Shown here: positions 41,556-46,243 of the stretch, piece by piece
Layout: each line of letters starts with the position of its first letter
Numbering within the stretch: position 1 is the first letter of the stretch
Source: a virus
Strand: one strand, 5' to 3'
Virus record (IMG/VR): IMGVR_UViG_3300045999_012529
Location: 1 to 46,243 of that record
DNA: 46,243 nucleotides
Made by a program: the position numbers and the translations under genes
Notes under the pieces: generated by a model
Databases searched by the model: none
Told to the model about the DNA's origin: nothing
Seen by the model: only the letters and a program-made list of their open reading frames with translations

Positions 41556-41622
41556 TCTCGCGCTACGTATGTGCGTGGCGCGATTAGTCCAAAACCACAA
41601 AAGTTGTCAGCAGGAGCAGACC

Positions 41623-41988
41623 ATGGCGTTCAAGACGTATAAGCCAACCAAAGCCGATCTCATGCGGGCGTTCATCGCTCAGCGCCGCGCCGAAGGCAAG
41701 ATCGTGCGACCCAAGGAAATCATCGACGAGATGGCGCGGAACGGAATCACGATTTCTAGCGGCCAGGCGTCCGTTGTGCTGCGCAAGTTCAACAAGCGTC
41801 GCCGGACCGTTTGCGCGACGGCCAAAGTTTCTTCCAACGGGACCGGCGCGTGCGCGATCAAAAAGACCAAGGAGCACGACGGCCTGATGCTGGCCTCCCA
41901 GTTCGCCCGAAACTGCGGCAGTATTTCGCAGGCCAAGAAAATGCTTGCGGCTCTGGAACAAATCGTTGACCCGTTCGTCCGGTCGTGA
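41623..41988 (+). CDS. winged-helix-like regulator (paralogue A), 121 aa
   Basis: ATG at 41623 follows AGGAG by seven bases. The N-terminal 60 residues form a helix-turn-helix (KADLMRAFIAQRRAEGK, RPKEIIDEMARNGITISSG, QASVVLRKFNKRR). The C-terminal tag LASQFARNCGSISQAKKMLAALEQIV is similar in layout to the gene at 42032. Such HTH-plus-helical-tag proteins are, from memory, typical of planctomycetes. A regulator is likely. It has an upstream promoter and inverted repeat. Confidence 0.8.
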   Translation: MAFKTYKPTKADLMRAFIAQRRAEGKIVRPKEIIDEMARNGITISSGQASVVLRKFNKRRRTVCATAKVSSNGTGACAIKKTKEHDGLMLASQFARNCGSISQAKKMLAALEQIVDPFVRS

Positions 41989-42031
41989 GATAAATCACGC
42001 AGGCGTGCGAATCTCATAAAGAGGACCACGT

Positions 42032-42754
42032 ATGAGCAATATTGAAGATAGTGCGCTTTGGGACGCCACTGAGCCGTTTGAAAACCAAGAACGGCCGGAA
42101 CCCAACGCGAAGAAAACACGGACGAAAAAGAACGGCACGGACGCCGAAATCGTTCTCCCCGAAACTGACGAAACGTTTGACCCCGTGCCACAAGAGCCGG
42201 GCGAACTGATCGACGGATCGGAAGACGATATTTCCGCGCTTGAAGAGCAGGATCCGACTGCTCCCGTTGAGGTCGCTGTTGACCTTGACGATCGTGCCCG
42301 GGCGGTTGCGGCTGTGTCCGCTGCCGCCCAAAAGAGGAGTGAAGAACCCATGTCCGAAGATAAGAAGACCAAGGCGGAGCTGATCCGCGACGAGATTGCC
42401 GCGCGCAAGGCAAAGAGCGATGACCCGATTCGTCCACGAGACGTGATCGCGGCGCTGGCTGATCGGGGTATCAAGGTCGCGGCGCCGCAGGTGTCTGTGG
42501 CACTGCGCGACTTTGGAAAGCCGTCGGCCGCCAAGGCAGCGGCCAAGGGCGAGAAGAAGAAGACGGCGGCAGAACCAAAGCGCGTCGCTGCCAAGGTCCG
42601 GTCCGCTGTTTCGGCAAAGAGCACGCCCGCGGCCAACGAGCCGTCTTACGCGGCGCTCGAAAGCGTGGCGGCGTTTGTGAAGGGCAGCGGCGGTGTCGAA
42701 ACCGCGCGGCAGCTTCTTGACGCCTACTCGCGGTTGTTCAACCAAGCAGGTTGA
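42032..42754 (+). CDS. winged-helix-like regulator (paralogue B) with long N-terminal part, 240 aa
   Basis: The first 105 residues are acidic and low complexity, then MSEDKKTKAELIRDEIAARK starts the HTH, followed by RPRDVIAALADRGIKVAAPQ. A Lys/Ala-rich linker comes next (AKAAAKGEKKKTAAEPK). The C-terminal LESVAAFVKGSGGVETARQL repeats the tag of paralogue A. An in-frame ATG at 42350 with GGAGT upstream could yield a shorter form. The Shine-Dalgarno AGAGGA precedes 42032. A DNA-binding role is inferred. Confidence 0.8.
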   Translation: MSNIEDSALWDATEPFENQERPEPNAKKTRTKKNGTDAEIVLPETDETFDPVPQEPGELIDGSEDDISALEEQDPTAPVEVAVDLDDRARAVAAVSAAAQKRSEEPMSEDKKTKAELIRDEIAARKAKSDDPIRPRDVIAALADRGIKVAAPQVSVALRDFGKPSAAKAAAKGEKKKTAAEPKRVAAKVRSAVSAKSTPAANEPSYAALESVAAFVKGSGGVETARQLLDAYSRLFNQAG

Positions 42755-42772
42755 TGTAGGTTTTCTGTCGAC

Positions 42773-42886
42773 TGCGCGCCGGGTGTCCCAGTATGTAGCG
42801 TCACGTGATTGCTACGTGCTGGGCCCCGGCGCAGCATGTCCTTGATTCGGGCACGCTGCCCACCCGCGCGACTTATCTGGTCGCGC
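42773..42886 (+). ncRNA. structured leader with three hairpins
   Basis: A long hairpin (42773-42833) has TGCG, a CG bulge, CCGGG, then CCCAGTATGTAGC (42787-42799) pairing with GCTACGTGCTGGG (42811-42823) through two G-T pairs, and a loop with CACGTG. It is followed by GGGCA-cgc-TGCCC (42849-42861) and GCGCGAC-ttatctg-GTCGCGC (42866-42886). The Shine-Dalgarno CACGGAGGTT of the gene at 42903 follows at once. The G-T pairs suggest RNA rather than DNA function. A leader or regulatory RNA is inferred. Confidence 0.5.
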
Positions 42887-42902
42887 TGCTCACGGAGGTT
42901 CT

Positions 42903-43184
42903 ATGCCCACAGCATGCCCTCTGCAATCTCGTCGGGGTTACCAGCCCATGACGATGCCAGCAGGGACCATCAAACGCATTCATGTAAACCAGCACATTAT
43001 CAAGGCGAATGTCGCCGCAGACGCGGATGACCACGCGGTCACCGTGCAGTGGAAAGGCAAAAGCTACGTAGCTCGCGACGTCCAGATCAAAGGCCCCAGC
43101 ACAGCTATGCAGCGAATGCGCAAGCCCCTAAGCTGCGGCGCCCGAATTTGGATTGAGACTCGAGCCGAAGTGGAGATTTTATGA
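42903..43184 (+). CDS. conserved phage hypothetical protein, 93 aa
   Basis: The 93-residue protein contains IKRIHVNQHIIKAN, a KSYVARDVQIKGPST strand region and KPLSCGARIWIETRAEVEI. From memory this 'HVNQH.IKAN...PLSCGARVW.ET' pattern is a common phage family of unknown function; the cysteine and terminal strands are conserved. GGAGG stands five bases before ATG 42903, behind the structured leader. An in-frame ATG at 42948 (MTMPAGTIKR) could be an alternative start. Confidence 0.8.
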   Translation: MPTACPLQSRRGYQPMTMPAGTIKRIHVNQHIIKANVAADADDHAVTVQWKGKSYVARDVQIKGPSTAMQRMRKPLSCGARIWIETRAEVEIL

Positions 43185-43492
43185 ACCGCTATCACGAGAC
43201 CCAGCGCGACGAGGACTTCGGCAGCCTGACCAACGCGCTGCAATACCTCGATCAAATTCGCGATACTTTTGGCGATGTGCTCGCCATTCCTGAAGTGGTT
43301 ACCATCCAGGACGTCATGGCCATCGCCCTGGACACCACTAAAGGACCCCAGCTCATTGGCGACGTCTGCAGCCGCGACGAGATCGTCCATATCCTCCAAG
43401 CCTTCGCCGACAATCCTTGCGGCGACCCGGCTCTAATTGCGCAGTACGCGCTCAATGACTATCGCGAAACCCAACTCACCAGTAAGGAGTGA
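43181..43492 (+). CDS. hypothetical protein, 103 aa
   Basis: The 103-residue protein overlaps the previous gene by four bases (ATGA). It is helical and acidic, with LQYLDQIRDTFGDVLAIPE and DEIVHILQAFADNPCGDPA. No family was recognised. It directly precedes the DUF1257 gene. Confidence 0.7.
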   Translation: MNRYHETQRDEDFGSLTNALQYLDQIRDTFGDVLAIPEVVTIQDVMAIALDTTKGPQLIGDVCSRDEIVHILQAFADNPCGDPALIAQYALNDYRETQLTSKE

Positions 43493-43494
43493 TC

Positions 43495-43857
43495 ATGTCG
43501 CACATCGTGCAGATCAAGACGGAAGTGAAGGACGAGATGGCGGTTCGTGCCGCCTGCCTGCGCCTGAAGTGGGAGCAGCCCACCTTCGGCAAGTTCCGCG
43601 TGTTCGGTGTCGACCGCGAGGGCCTTGGGGTGGAAATCCCCAGCTGGCATTACCCGGTCGTCGTCAACCTGTCGACCGGCGCCGTGGACTTCGACAACTA
43701 CAACGGCCACTGGGGCGAGCAGAAGCTGCTTGACCAGTTTCTCCAGGCCTACACGATTGAAAAGGCCAAGCTCGAGGCGCAGAAGATGGGCCACTCGGTG
43801 TATGAAGAGCCGATGGCCGATGGTTCGATCAAGCTCACTGTCACCGTGGAGGCCTGA
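43495..43857 (+). CDS. DUF1257 (Ycf35-like) protein, 120 aa
   Basis: ATG at 43495 follows AAGGAG. The 120-residue protein begins MSHIVQIKTEVKDEMAVRAA and has YPVVVNLSTGAVDFDNYNG, HWGEQKLLDQFLQAY and a C-terminal ADGSIKLTVTV, all marks of DUF1257. This family includes plastid and cyanobacterial Ycf35, of unknown biochemical function. The next two genes, DUF2997-like and an AAA+ ATPase, complete a trio known in several bacteria. Confidence 0.9.
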   Translation: MSHIVQIKTEVKDEMAVRAACLRLKWEQPTFGKFRVFGVDREGLGVEIPSWHYPVVVNLSTGAVDFDNYNGHWGEQKLLDQFLQAYTIEKAKLEAQKMGHSVYEEPMADGSIKLTVTVEA

Positions 43858-43862
43858 CCAAC

Positions 43863-44054
43863 ATGACCAAGATCATCGAAATCGTTGTTTCCCCCAAGGG
43901 CGAAGCCAAGCTCGAGACCAAGGGTTTCGCGGGCAGCGGATGCCAGGAAGCCACGCGGGCCCTCGAAGCTGCGCTGGGCGCCAAGACCGACGAATCCCTG
44001 ACCGGTGAGTATTACACCGAGGTCAACACCAACCAGCTCGACGTCCAGAACTAA
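43863..44054 (+). CDS. DUF2997-like small protein, 63 aa
   Basis: The 63-residue protein has IIEIVVSPKGEAKLETKGF, then GCQEATRALEAALG, and LTGEYYT. This matches DUF2997, a small family regularly found next to DUF1257 genes. Five bases separate it from its upstream neighbour and nine from the AAA+ gene. The role is unknown. A ubiquitin-like or small adaptor function has been suspected for the family by its size; this is not shown here. Confidence 0.85.
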   Translation: MTKIIEIVVSPKGEAKLETKGFAGSGCQEATRALEAALGAKTDESLTGEYYTEVNTNQLDVQN

Positions 44055-44063
44055 GGAGCACAG

Positions 44064-45557
44064 ATGAATCTTTCCCAGCAGATCAAAGAACTTGTGTGCG
44101 CGGGCTTCTCGGGCATCTGGGTCGACACTCAGGAGTCCGACGACGCCGTGGCCACCGTGAAGAAGCTCTGCGAGGAGCGGGACTGGGGGTTTGAGGTCTG
44201 GGACCTTGACCGCCAGCTCTGCGTCCACAACGCCACGCCCGCGCCCGGCCCTGTCCAGGCGCTGCGCTGGCTCGACACGCAGGACGCCCGGGCCAAGAGC
44301 ACGCAGCTTCTGCTGCTCAAGAACTTCCACAAGTATCTGCCCAACCCCGAGGTGATGCAGGTTCTCCAAAACCGCGTCATCACCGGCAAGGCGATCGGCC
44401 AGCACATCGTCGTGATGAGCCCCGTGCTCCAGCTGCAGCCGGAGATCGAGAAGCTCTTCACGATCGTTCACCACGAGCTGCCGGACCGCGTGCAGTTGAC
44501 CACCATTGCCAACGAGCTGTTCACCGGCGAAGGCAACACGTTTGAGAAGCCCAGCGACGAGGTGATCTCGAGCGTGATCGACGCCGCCAGCGGTATGACC
44601 CGCCTGGAGGCCGAGAACGCGTTTGCGCTCTCGCTGGTCCGGCACAACACCCTGAGCCCGGACGTGATCTGGAATCTCAAGGCGCAGACCCTGGAGAAGG
44701 CTGGCACCCTGGCCCTCTACCGGGGCGACGCCAGCTTCGACGGCCTGGGCGGCCTCGATAACCTGAAGCAGTTCTGCCTGCGCGCCATGAAGCGCCAGGG
44801 CGAAGCTGACCCCGAGCGCCGTCCCCGCGGCGTGCTCCTGCTCTCGCCTCCGGGCTGCGGCAAGTCGCAGTTCGCCAAGGCGCTGGGCAACGAAGTGGGC
44901 CGCCCGACCGTGGTGCTCGACTTCGGCGCGCTGATGGGCAAGTTCGTCGGCGAGTCGGAGGGCAACATCCGCCGGGCTCTCGCCCTGGTGGACGCGATGG
45001 CGCCCTGCATCCTGTTCGCCGACGAGATCGAGAAGGCGCTCTCTGGTGTGGGCTCGAGCGGCCAGACCGACTCGGGCGTCACGGCGCGCCTCTTCGGCAC
45101 GTTCCTCACGTGGCTCAACGACCACAAGTCGGACGTGTTCTTCATCGGCACCTGCAACGACGCCAGCAAGCTTCCGCCCGAGTTCACTCGTGCGGAGCGC
45201 TTCGACGGCGTGTTCTTCGTGGACCTGCCGACGGCCGACGCCCGGAACTACATCTGGGAGCTGTACCTCAACAAGTTTGGTCTGGACAAGAACCAGTCCA
45301 AGCCGGACGACTCGAACTGGACCGGCGCCGAGATCAAGAGCTGCTGCCGTCTGGCGGCCCTGCTTGGCGTCTCGCTCGTCGAGGCCGCGTTCAACGTGGT
45401 GCCAGTGGCCGTGACCAACGCCGAGTCGATCGCCAATCTGCGCTCGTGGGCCGATGGTCGGTGCCTGAGTGCCGACAACAAGGGTTACTTTAAGAAGGCC
45501 GCTGTTAAGGCCAACGAGCCGGGCACCCGCCGCCGCGTTGCGCCCAGCTCCAACTGA
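44064..45557 (+). CDS. AAA+ ATPase of the Ycf46 type, 497 aa
   Basis: The 497-residue protein has an N-terminal non-AAA domain (GIWVDTQESDDAVATVKKL), as Ycf46 proteins have, then the ATPase: Walker A S261PPGCGKS268, Walker B CILFADE with D320 and E321, sensor-1 GTCND (N365), and R376/R379 in TRAERFDG as arginine finger candidates. Length and layout match Ycf46. Such AAA+ proteins remodel protein partners. The stop overlaps the palindrome at 45557. Start is preceded by AAGGAGCA. Confidence 0.9.
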   Translation: MNLSQQIKELVCAGFSGIWVDTQESDDAVATVKKLCEERDWGFEVWDLDRQLCVHNATPAPGPVQALRWLDTQDARAKSTQLLLLKNFHKYLPNPEVMQVLQNRVITGKAIGQHIVVMSPVLQLQPEIEKLFTIVHHELPDRVQLTTIANELFTGEGNTFEKPSDEVISSVIDAASGMTRLEAENAFALSLVRHNTLSPDVIWNLKAQTLEKAGTLALYRGDASFDGLGGLDNLKQFCLRAMKRQGEADPERRPRGVLLLSPPGCGKSQFAKALGNEVGRPTVVLDFGALMGKFVGESEGNIRRALALVDAMAPCILFADEIEKALSGVGSSGQTDSGVTARLFGTFLTWLNDHKSDVFFIGTCNDASKLPPEFTRAERFDGVFFVDLPTADARNYIWELYLNKFGLDKNQSKPDDSNWTGAEIKSCCRLAALLGVSLVEAAFNVVPVAVTNAESIANLRSWADGRCLSADNKGYFKKAAVKANEPGTRRRVAPSSN

Positions 45558-45568
45558 TAGATATCTAT
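45557..45568. repeat. dispersed palindrome ATAGATATCTAT, site 10 (intergenic)
   Basis: Perfect 12-base palindrome starting on the last base of the AAA+ stop codon; the same word is present at 37316, also at a gene end. Confidence 0.75.
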
Positions 45569-45581
45569 TAAGTTCACTCTG

Positions 45582-45608
45582 GGCGCGACTGTGTAGTCTC
45601 GCCTTTTT
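45582..45608 (+). terminator. factor-independent terminator candidate
   Basis: GGCGCGAC (45582-45589) pairs with GTCTCGCC (45596-45603), one mismatch, around TGTGTA; five T follow. It ends the AAA+ trio, though the Shine-Dalgarno of the next gene follows directly. Confidence 0.55.
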
Positions 45609-45619
45609 CAGGAGACCCT

Positions 45620-46243
45620 ATGAGCACAACTCTCGACGAGGCCCCGCCAGGCGTTCCCGCAGGCGACGGCGCCCCGGTATCTGAAGCCGCGCAGGAAATG
45701 CGCGCTTCGATGGGCGCGGTGGAACTGAGCTTCACCTGGCTCGGCACCCAGCGCAAGCTGGCCGACAGCCAGACCCGCCAGGCGGCCGACACCTTCCACG
45801 CCGATGCCAAGAGCGTCCGCGCCAGCAAGGTTCTTATTGACGCCAAGCATCCGGCGTATCGTGCGGCCACAGTCATTCGCAGTCAGGCCCGTGGTTTTCT
45901 CCGCGGTATCAGTCTGCCCTATCCCCAGGAAGGCGTGCGCCTCATCAAGTACGACGACATCTCGCGCTTCGAAGCGCAGATGCTGGAGTTCCGCGAGCGG
46001 CTCGACAATGCCGTGGCGACGCTCCAGGAGCACTACGACGCGATCAAGGCAGATGCCCGTGAGCGGCTGGGCGACCTCTACAACGCAGCCGATTACCCGG
46101 CTAGCCTGGAGGGCGTCTTCAGTCTCACATGGGATTACCCCAGCATTGAACCGCCGGAGTATCTGCTCAACTACAACCCAGGGCTCTACCGGCAGCAGCA
46201 GGCCCGAGTCCAGGAGCGCTTTGAGCAGGCCGTAGTCCTGCTT
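45620..46243 (+). CDS. hypothetical protein, 3' end outside window (208 codons seen)
   Basis: The frame is open to the last base of the window, so only 208 residues are visible. ATG at 45620 follows AGGAG by five bases. The N-terminus is Ala/Pro-rich; then FTWLGTQRKLADSQTRQAAD, LPYPQEGVRLIKYDDISRFE, and MLEFRERLDNAVATLQEHYD, a helical stretch with the pattern of DUF3150-like phage proteins, from memory. The following LGDLYNAADYPASLEG is consistent. The role is unknown. It may start a new operon after the terminator. Confidence 0.8.
   Translation, partial: MSTTLDEAPPGVPAGDGAPVSEAAQEMRASMGAVELSFTWLGTQRKLADSQTRQAADTFHADAKSVRASKVLIDAKHPAYRAATVIRSQARGFLRGISLPYPQEGVRLIKYDDISRFEAQMLEFRERLDNAVATLQEHYDAIKADARERLGDLYNAADYPASLEGVFSLTWDYPSIEPPEYLLNYNPGLYRQQQARVQERFEQAVVLL

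Noticed and set aside
43749-45125. Minus-strand 458-residue frame
   Set aside because: Shadow of the AAA+ gene, rich in Leu, Val, Arg and Gly, with no domain.
1-46243. tRNA genes
   Set aside because: No cloverleaf with the conserved TTC arm was found by eye; a dedicated search such as tRNAscan would settle it.

Overview
The window is a piece of a GC-rich, tightly packed tailed-phage genome (or a large prophage), coding for a contractile-tail type virion. Direct evidence is a baseplate wedge pair (gp25-like then gpJ-like), a probable baseplate hub protein, a fibre and decoration gene array, a terminase large subunit, and many very small genes that overlap or abut by a few bases. The host is not shown directly. 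Several accessory families hint at a planctomycete: tandem winged-helix proteins with a short C-terminal helical tag, a one-page MerR/excisionase-like protein, the DUF1257/DUF2997/AAA+ trio and a CsrA. This host call is an inference from family knowledge.

Layout. 1-10.4 kb: virion and baseplate genes on the plus strand (a partial glycine-zipper virion protein, hub-like protein, a sigma-70-like protein embedded in the operon, gp25-like, gpJ-like, further wedge or tail proteins). 10.4-18.2 kb: a fibre gene followed by five fibre-like genes, most sharing an N-terminal R-x-YP motif and a typical fibre 'NG...GN' motif, rich in cysteine. 18.2-24.3 kb: a glyco-collagen module, with an 899-residue protein carrying six 46-residue repeats and 84 Gly-X-Y triplets, a 21-cysteine small protein, a two-domain glycosyltransferase and an Ig-like (Big_1) protein. 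24.3-37.3 kb: small accessory genes including csrA, a zinc-ribbon primase-like protein, a very acidic protein, a DNA-repair-like protein, a DEDDh exonuclease and many phage orphan families, with two minus-strand genes. 37.3-39.3 kb: terminase large subunit on the minus strand. 39.3-46.2 kb: small membrane proteins, a dNTP diphosphohydrolase-like protein, two paralogous winged-helix proteins, a structured leader, and the DUF1257-DUF2997-AAA+ trio, ending in a gene cut by the window edge.

How the parts may work together. The strongest new signals are regulatory. The phage CsrA at 27.6 kb has an obvious candidate target: two hairpins with ACACGGAUGU (close to the CsrA consensus) sit over the ribosome binding site and start codon of the fibre gene at 10424, and a third copy lies before the gene at 24311. 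Second, the palindrome AGATATCT, usually extended to ATAGATATCTAT, occurs ten times spread over the window, in three different reading frames within genes and twice between genes, far above chance; it looks like a binding site for a protein acting on the whole genome. Third, three divergent gene pairs have start codons that overlap or touch (CATG, CATG, CATATG), leaving no room for promoters between them.

No tRNA, rRNA, CRISPR array, integrase or insertion sequence was seen. No stretch over 300 bases lacks a gene.
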